Part shown: positions 4,694 to 11,770 of the stretch, in pieces
How the letters are laid out: each line of letters starts with the position of its first letter
How positions within the stretch are numbered: the first letter of the stretch is position 1
IMG/VR virus record: IMGVR_UViG_3300044825_000644
Location: 1 to 31,364 of that record
Direction: 5' to 3' (one strand)
DNA: 31,364 nucleotides
DNA from: a virus
The notes under the pieces: generated by a model
What the model saw: only the letters and a program-made list of their open reading frames with translations
Databases searched by the model: none
Told to the model about the DNA's origin: nothing
Position numbers and translations under genes: made by a program

Positions 4694-6968
4694 GGTTACG
4701 GTGTTTAGTTAATTTATATTTCATGTGAGTTGCATAGCAATCAATCCATCGAGCAAAGACTTGAGGCTTGAGGTCCTTGAAGCCATTAGTCTCTTCCTGG
4801 AATTGTTGCATGAGTCCTTTGTACCGGTGCAAGTGGGAACCATCCGCAGTGAGGGGTGTATCCTCCACGAAGTCATAGAACTCCTTGCAGGTGTTTTGAA
4901 TAAATTTCTTGATGTCACTGTTGATACCTGTGGTTTGGTACAGCCCATGCTCCAGGTAGTACTTGATATTATCAATCATGTAGTTATCGAAGTAGCTCCA
5001 TTCCTCCTGTGTCCATTGGTCGAATAGCTTGCACCCATACTCATCAATGGGGCTATGGTTAGCATTGAAGTATTGGTTGAATTCTACCTCATGCCTTCTC
5101 CTATCATGACTCCCACCTGCTCCTGCTATCACATAGTTGGTAGTGATCACTATCTTAGGACTTCTCTCATATGGGATGTAGTACTCATCCTTGTTCTTGC
5201 GGTTCACAGGGATACCCTCAGTGATCAGTGAGAACAACTGCTCAAAGTTAAAGTGCTTTTTGACATCATCGAAGGCCAAGACTTGAGTATCAGGGTTAAC
5301 CCTTGAATAGGCAAAATCATTCTTACCTGGGTTGAAGAGCTTACCATCAATCTTGACAATCTTACGGATGTGACCAAGGGCAGTGAGCATGAGACTCTTA
5401 CCACTCCCTCCATTTGGGTTATCATCTATCTCCTCATCATTGAAGATAACAGCCTTTTGGTCTGCCTTATCCTTGTAGGTGTGCAACAGGTACCCTATGG
5501 TGGTCCTCATGGACTTGATTCGGTTGGGGTCCTGTGCTGCAATCTTGTTAACGAAGTCTTGGAAGTTGTTCTCATAGGTATCCTCCACCTTAAACTCCCT
5601 CGGTATTATTTGGTCACGCCATATGTACCCATCAATATCAATGTAGCTCAGTAGCTTTACCTTGTTTTTGGTGATCACTGCCACACCATTGGTAAATGGT
5701 AGGTAACATTCATTCTTTGAGTCCTGCAGGATACGCATATCAATGCTGTCAAGCATATTAAGGTGCCCAGGTGTGAATAGTTGTGAGCTCTTAGCACAAT
5801 GGTTGTATACATCCATCAGCTCTCGCTCCATTAGATAGGTGAGTACATGGTCTTTTATCTTCTCCACTGAGCTCTCTTGGACCTTATTCTCGGTTATGTA
5901 TACGAAAATAGGGTTATTTGACCTCTCAGGGTAGTACTTAGCAAAGCCCTGCTTGTGCAACCACTGAGCATATTTGTTCGGTATGATGTTAACGGTGTTT
6001 TTTTTTACCTCCCAGAATATATCCTCCTCCTTTTGAATGGCCTTAATATCCTCCTTAGATACGCTCAGTTGCTTGCTGATATCCTCAGGAGCTATCCCTT
6101 GCTTGAGTTTATTCTTAATCCCTTGGATGGCCTCCACATCCTCGAATACTTTGAGCCCAAACTGTGCCTGCTTGTATGCATTCCTTACGGTATTGGTTAT
6201 CTCGGTAGCTCCAAAGCCTTCCTGCGTATATTGTAGTAGTGTATTCTCCGCAGTGGTGAGGGGAATAGAGTACTCACATAGGCAGCAGGCTACCTTGTAG
6301 ATGTAGTTAGCTCGGTTACCTTCCTTAAATTCACCATGGTTAAACTTCAGCACCTTCTCAATAATGCGGTTCTCATTGGTTACAATCACCTTGGGGGTAT
6401 ATTCACTTCGGTGGTATCCTGTATCCTCCACAATGCCAGTGTAGATGGCTGCAAACTCATTCAGGTAGGCATCGGGGTCATAGGACTCAAAGCATACCCT
6501 GCTGATATTCTTGTTGGAGGTATCAAAATACTCACTCTTTATGTACTGCTCATAATGGCTGAACCTCCTCCGGTGCTCTACCTTATCACACTGAGGTATC
6601 CTAATGACCACCTTGAGGCCCTTACCACTTGGTGAGGTGAAAAGCATATAGGTGTATTTATCCTCAATGAGCCTCTTTCTTTCTGCTGCCATGGTATCAG
6701 CATCGGGGTACTTGTCGAAGTCCAGGATGCACAGCCCAGAGTGCTCAACAAGGCCATCATCTTTCCGCTCACTGAAAGTACCATTGAACATGATCGCCAT
6801 GAGGGTATTCTTGAGCTCATTGTTACCCTTCCGGATGGCCTTTATCTTACTAATTAAATCAGGTGTGCCTACCTGTATCCTGTTATGCACCTCTATTGCC
6901 TTAATAGAGAAGGGTGTCTCTTTAGAATTGTAGAGACTTTTGAAAATTGAAATGTAAGGGTTATACAT
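4644..6968 (-). CDS. Primase-helicase with VirE-N and D5-like SF3 helicase domains
   Basis: This 774-aa protein is the main replication enzyme. The N-terminal BT4734/VirE-N type domain (about 1-200) includes LDFDKYPD near residue 84 and TSPSGKGLK near 114. The middle is helical. The C-terminal helicase has Walker A NGGSGKS (about 518-524), Walker B VLAFDDV near 566, sensor KIVITTNY near 610 and a basic HDRRRH following it. The start chosen is 6966-6968: it directly follows a promoter and iterons, whereas the longer frame to 7025 only translates iteron repeats. It probably unwinds and primes at the adjacent origin. Confidence 0.88.
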   Translation of the reverse strand: MYNPYISIFKSLYNSKETPFSIKAIEVHNRIQVGTPDLISKIKAIRKGNNELKNTLMAIMFNGTFSERKDDGLVEHSGLCILDFDKYPDADTMAAERKRLIEDKYTYMLFTSPSGKGLKVVIRIPQCDKVEHRRRFSHYEQYIKSEYFDTSNKNISRVCFESYDPDAYLNEFAAIYTGIVEDTGYHRSEYTPKVIVTNENRIIEKVLKFNHGEFKEGNRANYIYKVACCLCEYSIPLTTAENTLLQYTQEGFGATEITNTVRNAYKQAQFGLKVFEDVEAIQGIKNKLKQGIAPEDISKQLSVSKEDIKAIQKEEDIFWEVKKNTVNIIPNKYAQWLHKQGFAKYYPERSNNPIFVYITENKVQESSVEKIKDHVLTYLMERELMDVYNHCAKSSQLFTPGHLNMLDSIDMRILQDSKNECYLPFTNGVAVITKNKVKLLSYIDIDGYIWRDQIIPREFKVEDTYENNFQDFVNKIAAQDPNRIKSMRTTIGYLLHTYKDKADQKAVIFNDEEIDDNPNGGSGKSLMLTALGHIRKIVKIDGKLFNPGKNDFAYSRVNPDTQVLAFDDVKKHFNFEQLFSLITEGIPVNRKNKDEYYIPYERSPKIVITTNYVIAGAGGSHDRRRHEVEFNQYFNANHSPIDEYGCKLFDQWTQEEWSYFDNYMIDNIKYYLEHGLYQTTGINSDIKKFIQNTCKEFYDFVEDTPLTADGSHLHRYKGLMQQFQEETNGFKDLKPQVFARWIDCYATHMKYKLTKHRNHEGRHFYLTPTQPAKL

Positions 6969-6973
6969 GGTTA

Positions 6974-7005
6974 CAAATATATTAAAGTTTTTTATTCCGT
7001 GACAA
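6974..7005 (-). promoter_or_regulatory. Promoter of the primase-helicase gene, embedded in iterons
   Basis: TATATTTG (6974-6981, minus strand) is a perfect -7 box. A TTG at 7003-7005 lies 21 bases upstream and is part of the first iteron. Only five bases separate the -7 box from the ATG, so the transcript would have almost no leader. A protein bound to the iterons should compete with RNA polymerase, suggesting autoregulation. Confidence 0.55.
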
Positions 7006-7193
7006 CTCCGTGACAACCGTGACAACTCCGTGACAACTCAAAGGGGGTAGTTGTCACGCCTATAAGCCCCGTCAGTATTGGGTTTCTTGTGTTTCCGTGA
7101 CAACGTGACAACTCAAAGTCAACTTTTTGGGGGGTGAATATCACTGTATTAAATATATGGCTCATATGCATTTGGGTTGTCACGTCGTCACGG
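6997..7193. repeat. Iteron cluster, probable replication origin
   Basis: At least eight copies of CGTGACAAC or its complement occur in 200 bases: forward at 6997, 7008, 7017, 7028, 7095 and 7104, inverted at 7049 and 7175, plus a partial copy at 7185. The first four are spaced 9-11 bases apart, one helical turn, as for cooperative initiator binding. AT-rich DNA lies at both 6978-6996 and 7141-7160. Three more copies lie in the neighbouring DnaA-like gene. This gene-free 275-base gap (6969-7243) lies between a DnaA-like protein and the helicase. Confidence 0.75.
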
Positions 7194-7199
7194 ATGGGC

Positions 7200-7225
7200 A
7201 AAAAGAAAGGGAGCCGAAGCCCCCT
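7200..7225 (-). terminator. Rho-independent terminator after the DnaA-like gene
   Basis: Read on the minus strand, a 6-bp stem (GGGGGC/GCTCCC with one G-T) closes on a TTCG tetraloop and is followed by TTTCTTTTTT. It begins 18 bases after the stop of the 154-aa gene. It separates the upstream operon from the iteron region and the primase promoter. Confidence 0.8.
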
Positions 7226-7243
7226 AACGTATTAACCCTTATC

Positions 7244-7708
7244 CTATGACAGTGCAAATATCTCGCTTAATTGCTTACCTGTCAAGGGTTTTTCAAAATT
7301 GGTTAATAACTTTGGAGGAAAGTTTCCATTGATAGTTACCTCCACATTCTCCGTGTCAACCTCATTGTATTTTACCTTGTAGGTTGTCACGGGGTTGTCA
7401 TGGGTTGTCACGGTGAGCAGTTGAGGAACCGGGTTAATGGCTGCCAGGTACTTGTTATCGTTCACCTTCCACCACAAGTCATGCATCTTAATGCCATAGA
7501 CTATTGTGCTGTGGTTCAATCCAAGGTAGTACCCTGCAAGCTGCACTGTCATGTGCCTCCTACGTACCAGGTAATGAGCTAAGAAATACCTCTTATAGAC
7601 GTACTCTTGTTTCCTGGTCCTCCTAAGTAGGTTGAAGTCATCAATGATCTTTACTATGTCCATGTTCTGCACCTTGGATAGGTGGTATAGTTCGTCAATC
7701 ATTAACAT
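7244..7708 (-). CDS. DnaA domain IV-like DNA-binding protein, candidate replication initiator
   Basis: This 154-aa protein has residues about 40-80 matching the C-terminal DNA-binding domain of DnaA: a helix RYFLAHYLVRRRHMTVQLAGYYLG followed by the signature NHSTIVYGI (65-73; DnaA itself has DHSTV). The AAA+ domains are absent, so it would bind DNA without ATP-driven melting. The C-terminal half is unrelated and includes a region encoded by three iteron copies (7382-7413). It ends next to a terminator and the iteron cluster, which makes it the likely iteron-binding protein. An alternative start is the ATG at 7700-7702. Confidence 0.75.
   Translation of the reverse strand: MLMIDELYHLSKVQNMDIVKIIDDFNLLRRTRKQEYVYKRYFLAHYLVRRRHMTVQLAGYYLGLNHSTIVYGIKMHDLWWKVNDNKYLAAINPVPQLLTVTTHDNPVTTYKVKYNEVDTENVEVTINGNFPPKLLTNFEKPLTGKQLSEIFALS
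7382..7413. repeat. Three iterons inside the DnaA-like gene
   Basis: GGTTGTCACGG (7382-7392), GGTTGTCATGG (7393-7403) and GGTTGTCACGG (7403-7413) lie in tandem, in the same family as the iterons at 6997-7193. They encode the repeated VTT...VTT residues of the 154-aa protein. Binding here could allow looping to the main cluster or block transcription of the gene. Confidence 0.7.
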
Positions 7709-7893
7709 AGCTCTTCAATTTTGTACCCCCACTGGAGATATTGTTCTAAGGTGTCAAGCTCCTCATCTTGCTCGTCAAAGCTATTTAGTTCGTGGAGGTA
7801 TCCATTGGCATCTAAGCCCATGTAACACCATACTCCTCCCTCGGGCTGAACCGTATCAGGTAGCCACATTCTGTAGTATTTTGTGTACTTCAT
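7702..7893 (-). CDS. Small acidic hypothetical protein
   Basis: This 63-aa protein has an aromatic N-terminal half (YYRMWLPDTVQPEGGVWCYMG) and an acidic C-terminal half (DEQDEELDTLEQYLQWGY). It overlaps the start region of the DnaA-like gene and is coupled to the upstream gene by ATGA. No family recognised. Confidence 0.65.
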   Translation of the reverse strand: MKYTKYYRMWLPDTVQPEGGVWCYMGLDANGYLHELNSFDEQDEELDTLEQYLQWGYKIEELC

Positions 7894-8138
7894 TGTTCTA
7901 ATCGTTTTGGGTCATTAACTCCTTTGAACAGGTTGCTTGTGGTAGCTATCATGCCTGTTGCTTTCATAAAATCAACCTCAGCCTTAGCACTGTTAATTAC
8001 AGAGTTTGACAGGTTAGATATTGCCTGTGCTTTCTCCACTTCCGTAGCCAATTGCTCAGGTGTTAATTCATCATCATTTAATCTTTCGAGTGCTGCAAAT
8101 AGGTGGTCTCTTAGATCATTCATTCCGTTTCTTGCCAT
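7890..8138 (-). CDS. Small helical protein, common phage accessory type
   Basis: This 82-aa mostly helical protein begins MARNGMNDLRDHLFAALERLND. Residues 30-66 (VEKAQAISNLSNSVINSAKAEVDFMKATG) form a conserved-looking amphipathic helix. Proteins of this pattern occur beside HNH or regulatory genes in many phages, where their role is not established. It overlaps the HNH gene by 23 bases and the next gene by 4. Confidence 0.7.
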   Translation of the reverse strand: MARNGMNDLRDHLFAALERLNDDELTPEQLATEVEKAQAISNLSNSVINSAKAEVDFMKATGMIATTSNLFKGVNDPKRLEQ

Positions 8139-8733
8139 TTTGTTTTATTTTTTTGTTTAATTTACTCTTTAATCTTATTACTGTCTGAAGCTCACCTGGA
8201 AAGCGGTGGATGCTGTTGCGTATTGCATTCTCACGCATTGGGATACACTCAAGGTTCTCAATGTCAAGGTTGAGGTTGTTGCCATCCTTAAATCTAACCA
8301 CATGGCCTTTGGGTATTGGTCCATAAATAGACTCCCATATCAACCGATGAGTGAGCACCCACAGGCTATCCTTTACCTTAGTGTATGAGTAGGGCCTTCC
8401 TGTCTTATCATATCGGATGCTGGTTGCATTAGGCTCTCTCGTATTGAAGGGCTTGTTACCAGGTTTGTACATGGTACCTTCCACCTTAGCATAGAGCTCA
8501 CTGCTCATCTTTTTACCCTTGTTGTGAGGTATGTGACCAGGTTGCCATCTGCTATTAGTACCTGCTTTGAGGGATAGTTTTTTATTCTGCAGGTACTTGA
8601 TACGTGGGTTTTTCTTTATCCCCATGTTAAACACTCTATTGTAGAGCTGTGAGGTGGTGTATCCAAGGTAGTCACATAGTGCCCTGCTTGGTACGGTAGG
8701 ATAAAGTATTCTAATTAACTGCTCCTTATTCAT
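8116..8733 (-). CDS. HNH endonuclease, homing type
   Basis: This 205-aa protein has an N-terminal segment (residues 1-40, PSRALCDYLGYTTSQLYNRVFNMGI) that looks like a helix-turn-helix. The HNH core lies at about 120-170: LTHRLIWESIYGPIPKG, then VVRFKDGNNLNLDIENLECI. The usual central His before KDGN is replaced (RF), as in a variant common among phage HNH proteins. The C-terminus is basic. A nick may promote spread of the gene itself. Both ends overlap neighbours, so it is integrated in the operon rather than an intron. Confidence 0.85.
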   Translation of the reverse strand: MNKEQLIRILYPTVPSRALCDYLGYTTSQLYNRVFNMGIKKNPRIKYLQNKKLSLKAGTNSRWQPGHIPHNKGKKMSSELYAKVEGTMYKPGNKPFNTREPNATSIRYDKTGRPYSYTKVKDSLWVLTHRLIWESIYGPIPKGHVVRFKDGNNLNLDIENLECIPMRENAIRNSIHRFPGELQTVIRLKSKLNKKIKQNGKKRNE

Positions 8734-8992
8734 GCCTTGATAATTTTGAAGTTACCCATTTGACAATCTCCTGACATGAGGAGCTCTCGCTTTTTCCAAT
8801 TGCAGAGTCCTCTGCTTGTGAACACCCATTCTCGGATGAGTTGGGTGTGGATGTAGTATTGAAGTCGGTACATTTGGATTTGCATTTTAAGTATTCTAAA
8901 TAGAGGGCCTCATTGAAAGACCCCCCTCTATCATGGGCAAAGGACTGAGACCTCCACCACCGTGCACATTCGTATAGTGTTTTTCCTTTCAT
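8726..8992 (-). CDS. Hypothetical protein with Ser-rich linker
   Basis: This 88-aa protein has an ordered N-terminal third (CARWWRSQSFAHDRGGSFNEALYLEYLK) followed by a Ser/Thr/Cys-rich low-complexity region (about 35-70) and a short basic tail. It is coupled to both neighbours (ATGA upstream, 8-base overlap with the HNH gene). Function not recognised. Confidence 0.6.
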   Translation of the reverse strand: MKGKTLYECARWWRSQSFAHDRGGSFNEALYLEYLKCKSKCTDFNTTSTPNSSENGCSQAEDSAIGKSESSSCQEIVKWVTSKLSRHE

Positions 8993-9273
8993 AGCGTATC
9001 TTCGTAAAAGAGTTTCATTGTGTGAGCATTGGGTCCATCAGGGTGCTTGAGTGCCTCATTGATTAACTGCTCAATGGCCTTGAGCTCGGGTAGTGTTAGC
9101 ACGTAGCTTGTGTTATGGTCATCTGCTAGGGTAATATCCTGGTGAAATATAAATGCAGGACGATTAAAAAATTGCATTATCCTTACAATACCATGCATCT
9201 CGGTACCTGTATCTCTTGTGAAGCTCACATCTACATCGTTGTAGCTCTTAAATTCCATCCAAGTTATCTGCAT
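8989..9273 (-). CDS. Hypothetical protein
   Basis: This 94-aa protein is predicted β-rich in its first 55 residues, with a helix near PELKAIEQLINEALKH (64-79). It overlaps the next gene by 4 bases and the preceding 32-aa membrane peptide by 10. No family recognised; its place is among early regulatory or accessory genes. Confidence 0.65.
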   Translation of the reverse strand: MQITWMEFKSYNDVDVSFTRDTGTEMHGIVRIMQFFNRPAFIFHQDITLADDHNTSYVLTLPELKAIEQLINEALKHPDGPNAHTMKLFYEDTL

Positions 9274-9362
9274 AGCATAAATATTAAGAGGTGATACATA
9301 GCTACCGGTACAGCTACCACTACAAGGGCAGCCAATACATCGTCAAGTACTTTATTTTTCAT
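9264..9362 (-). CDS. 32-aa membrane peptide
   Basis: Start ATG at 9360-9362 and stop TAA at 9264-9266. After a charged N-terminus (MKNKVLDDV) comes a hydrophobic stretch of about 20 residues (LAALVVVAVPVAMYHLLIFM) that can span the membrane. It overlaps the upstream gene by 11 bases and the downstream gene by 10, filling what would otherwise be the only gap in this run of genes, which supports translation. Confidence 0.5.
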   Translation of the reverse strand: MKNKVLDDVLAALVVVAVPVAMYHLLIFMLCR

Positions 9363-9534
9363 TTGGGGTTAAGTTTAATCGGGTTAATAAATCATCCATC
9401 ACTGCCCACTTGGTGGCTGCGTAGTTAGTGCCTGAGTCGTGTGGACCGAATGCATCAAGCATTTCCTGCATTTCATCCCGAAGCTCTTGCTCCATGTCAA
9501 GGATGATCATTTCCATTTCAAATTCTCGTGTCAT
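9352..9534 (-). CDS. Small acidic helical protein
   Basis: This 60-aa protein is very acidic in its first 30 residues (EFEMEMIILDMEQELRDEMQEM) with an amphipathic C-terminal helix. It lies 2 bases after the stop of the upstream gene. It could mimic nucleic acid charge, but nothing beyond composition supports that. Confidence 0.6.
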   Translation of the reverse strand: MTREFEMEMIILDMEQELRDEMQEMLDAFGPHDSGTNYAATKWAVMDDLLTRLNLTPNEK

Positions 9535-9536
9535 GA

Positions 9537-9743
9537 TTAAAGGTTTTCAAAGGTTAATTGTAAAATCATCTCACAATGAGCCTGTGCAGCAGCTTGCTTC
9601 TCAGGATAATCTTCATCATTAAGGTAGTCAAATGCCTCGCTATCTGTAGTGATGCATGATACCTCTACACCATCAACGGTGCCTGTTACTCGGTAGTTAC
9701 CGTAGCTCTTTGTTCTCTCAATTCTTACATTTTCTGTTGTCAT
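9537..9743 (-). CDS. Small hypothetical protein, first gene behind the 9.8-kb promoter
   Basis: This 68-aa protein shows a β-rich N-terminus (NYRVTGTVDGVEVSCITTDSEAFDYLND) followed by a helix (KQAAAQAHCEMILQL). It is a common small phage protein type without known function. It is the first gene after a strong promoter (9773-9802), with a 23-base A/T-rich leader, so it is likely made early and abundantly. Confidence 0.7.
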   Translation of the reverse strand: MTTENVRIERTKSYGNYRVTGTVDGVEVSCITTDSEAFDYLNDEDYPEKQAAAQAHCEMILQLTFENL

Positions 9744-9772
9744 AAATAAAAGTTTTAATTGTTAATACTTGA

Positions 9773-9802
9773 CAAATATACAAATAGTTTCGTTATTAAC
9801 AA
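9773..9802 (-). promoter_or_regulatory. Strong Bacteroidota-type promoter
   Basis: On the minus strand TTG (9800-9802), a 19-base spacer and TATATTTG (9773-9780) match the -33/-7 consensus exactly. It lies in the 175-base gap 9744-9918, the largest gene-free stretch between 7.3 kb and the left of the lysis genes. It would drive the run of small genes down to the terminator at 7200. Confidence 0.75.
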
Positions 9803-9814
9803 GTTATTAGTAAA

Positions 9815-9833
9815 ATTTAGAATGATTCTAAAT
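9815..9833. promoter_or_regulatory. 19-base palindrome, candidate operator
   Basis: ATTTAGAATGATTCTAAAT is a perfect inverted repeat of two 9-base arms around one central G. Its nearest edge lies 13 bases upstream of the -33 element, centred about 58 bases before the predicted start. That spacing suits an activator or a repressor that contacts RNA polymerase. The protein that binds is not known. Confidence 0.6.
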
Positions 9834-9918
9834 AAGGAAATGTAAAAATAGGGTGGTGCAATCGGTAGAAATCCGAGTAATTAACTTAAAAGTGGTGAAA
9901 AATACTTAGATATTTAAC

Positions 9919-10695
9919 TTAAGAGATATTTTTCTTACGCTTGTAGATGTACTCCTGGTACTTAGTGAATACCAAGTGGCTTATTTTATGGTGTTTTTTG
10001 CAGTCTCTGCACCTTAGCCAATGGTGTACAGTGCCTGCAGCAGTGACTACCTTCTTGTTATGTCTTAGATTAGTGCTACCACACTCAGGACATTCATATT
10101 TTTCACCTCCATGTTGTACTGCATAGTTATGCTGTGGGGTTGCATAGCTGTTGAGCTTGCTGAATACCGCCTCAAGGACCTCCACATCCATCTTACAATA
10201 GGCTACCATCTTATCCAGGGCTTCTTGATCCTTCCTAAATACTATATCCTTCCACAAGTCAAGCCCTCCTGTATCCATTTTAGCCCCTACCTTGAGCAGT
10301 TTGGCAATGTAGTCGAGCTTGTTGCTATTAAAATTGAAGTACTTTTTAGCCCATTTAAGGGTATCAATAGTCTTAACTGTTGGCATTACATCAATGCCAT
10401 GAAATAACGCTCGTGTACGCACCCATTTAAGGTCAAATCTATCCCCATTGTGAGCCACTATCTCATCAGCTTGAGCCATTACTTTAATGAACTGCTTGAG
10501 CATTGCCTTATCACATTGGCTCTTGGACCATGTTAGGCTGTGTATCTCATCCTCACCCTCCCATTTGTAGCAGATGCAGATAATAGCACGCTCATGGATG
10601 ATATCACCCGGGTTGATTGTTAGGTTATATCCTGTACGCCAGAATATACCGACATTGAAAGATGTCTCAATGTCATAAAAAAGTCTTTTCCTCAT
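9919..10695 (-). CDS. DEDD-family 3'-5' exonuclease with C-terminal zinc ribbon
   Basis: This 258-aa protein shows the three exonuclease motifs: FYDIET (D8, E10), VAHNGDRFDLKW (D88) and YCKMDVEVLE (D170). These are the acidic ligands of the DnaQ-like RNase H fold. Residues about 200-240 form a zinc ribbon with CPECG and CRDC. No polymerase domain is attached, so it is a stand-alone nuclease, possibly for proofreading, repair or host DNA degradation. It overlaps the spanin gene by 4 bases. Confidence 0.82.
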   Translation of the reverse strand: MRKRLFYDIETSFNVGIFWRTGYNLTINPGDIIHERAIICICYKWEGEDEIHSLTWSKSQCDKAMLKQFIKVMAQADEIVAHNGDRFDLKWVRTRALFHGIDVMPTVKTIDTLKWAKKYFNFNSNKLDYIAKLLKVGAKMDTGGLDLWKDIVFRKDQEALDKMVAYCKMDVEVLEAVFSKLNSYATPQHNYAVQHGGEKYECPECGSTNLRHNKKVVTAAGTVHHWLRCRDCKKHHKISHLVFTKYQEYIYKRKKNIS

Positions 10696-11117
10696 CTGTT
10701 GAGTTTACTGAGTATAGCACTCCATGCCAATCTAAGCACAAAAGGGATAGCTAAGCCTAACCAAAACGGCCACCATCTTAGTCTATATCTCACCACCTCA
10801 TGCTTTTTGGTTATTACATCACCTTTTATCTTCTCTATTTTGGTAAGGTACTTATATTCTAATCTTTTTTGCCACCTGGTCTTTGGAAGGGTCACTGTGC
10901 GGTACTGTATTACCGTATCGCGATATGCAATAAATTTTTCCCACACTATGGTGTCATTCTTAATAACAGGTATGCTGTCAATGGTAGCAATCCGGATGGT
11001 GTCACTATCCTGTACTACCTTGAGCCCATTAGCGATGGCTCTCTTGTAGTGGTACTGTGCTCTCTTAGGAGCTGAGCAGGATACTATCAGTATCAATAAG
11101 GGTAAAAAGTATTTCAT
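10692..11117 (-). CDS. Unimolecular spanin candidate
   Basis: This 141-aa protein starts at 11115-11117, chosen because it gives an ATGA overlap with the amidase gene and a clean signal. MKYFLPLLILIVSC is a lipoprotein signal with the lipobox Cys at residue 14. The middle is a charged, probably extended or coiled periplasmic region. Near the C-terminus WWPFWLGLAIPFVLRLAWSA (about 113-132) is a membrane segment followed by basic SKLNR. An outer-membrane lipid anchor plus an inner-membrane anchor on one chain is the u-spanin design, which fuses the two membranes at the last step of lysis. Confidence 0.7.
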   Translation of the reverse strand: MKYFLPLLILIVSCSAPKRAQYHYKRAIANGLKVVQDSDTIRIATIDSIPVIKNDTIVWEKFIAYRDTVIQYRTVTLPKTRWQKRLEYKYLTKIEKIKGDVITKKHEVVRYRLRWWPFWLGLAIPFVLRLAWSAILSKLNR

Positions 11118-11770
11118 AATGCTTCTAACATTGCTATCATTCGAGGACATGGATAGATATCACTCTTATCCTTCCTTACTGAGTTGTGGGTGTAGATGCC
11201 TGGAGTACCTTTGAAAGCCTCCGTATCAATGGCAAATATCTCTTTTCTGTATGCCTTGGGTATGTTGTAGGTTTCACACAGATACACCAATAGTTGACGG
11301 GTAGATTCTATTTGCTCATCCGTATACTTGTGCCATAGAACATGACCTTTGAAGGGCTTATCAAGTACGGTAACCTCCGAAGGATCTACCACGCTCTTGA
11401 CATAGTTGATGTACTTACCATTGACCTGCTTTAATGGGCCCCAATTGCAGACCTCAATACCTACTGAAAGCTTGTTAAGGTTTTGATACCGAAGCCCATG
11501 AGGTGCAAAGTCTTGGTTATCTATGCCAAGGTGGTATGCCCAGTGCTTGGAACTGAAACATTGAACTATTGTACCCTTGTTTCCAATGACGAAGGCAGTA
11601 GCTATCCTGGTATCGTTGCTATTCCAAAACTTCGCTACCCCCACAGCATTGCCATTGCCTGCTGTATGGTGGAGATATATCTGTTTTTTAGTAGCCTCCT
11701 CTTGGAAGTATTGGTCATTAGATAGGCGTACCTGTAATATCGTTGTTGTGTCTAATTTGGTCGGCATCAT
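11114..11770 (-). CDS. Endolysin, N-acetylmuramoyl-L-alanine amidase (Amidase_2)
   Basis: This 218-aa amidase is of the T7 lysozyme/PGRP type and cleaves the bond between muramic acid and the stem peptide. Visible motifs are YLHHTAGNG with the zinc His at residue 34, AFVIGNKGTIVQ, HWAYHLG, VGIEVCNWG, and the C-terminal zinc ligands H195 and C208 (in YPCP). No signal peptide is seen, so release should depend on the holin next door. It overlaps the holin gene by 53 bases; a second ATG one codon in is an equally good start. Confidence 0.9.
   Translation of the reverse strand: MMPTKLDTTTILQVRLSNDQYFQEEATKKQIYLHHTAGNGNAVGVAKFWNSNDTRIATAFVIGNKGTIVQCFSSKHWAYHLGIDNQDFAPHGLRYQNLNKLSVGIEVCNWGPLKQVNGKYINYVKSVVDPSEVTVLDKPFKGHVLWHKYTDEQIESTRQLLVYLCETYNIPKAYRKEIFAIDTEAFKGTPGIYTHNSVRKDKSDIYPCPRMIAMLEAL

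Noticed and set aside
6969-7025. Longer start for the primase-helicase at 7025
   Set aside because: The extra 19 codons are iteron sequence and would place the start upstream of the promoter's -7 box.
6992-7201. 69-aa minus-strand frame in the gap before the primase gene
   Set aside because: It merely translates the iteron repeats (recurrent SRSCHG and VTT), starts against a terminator's T-tract and overlaps the promoter; not a real gene.
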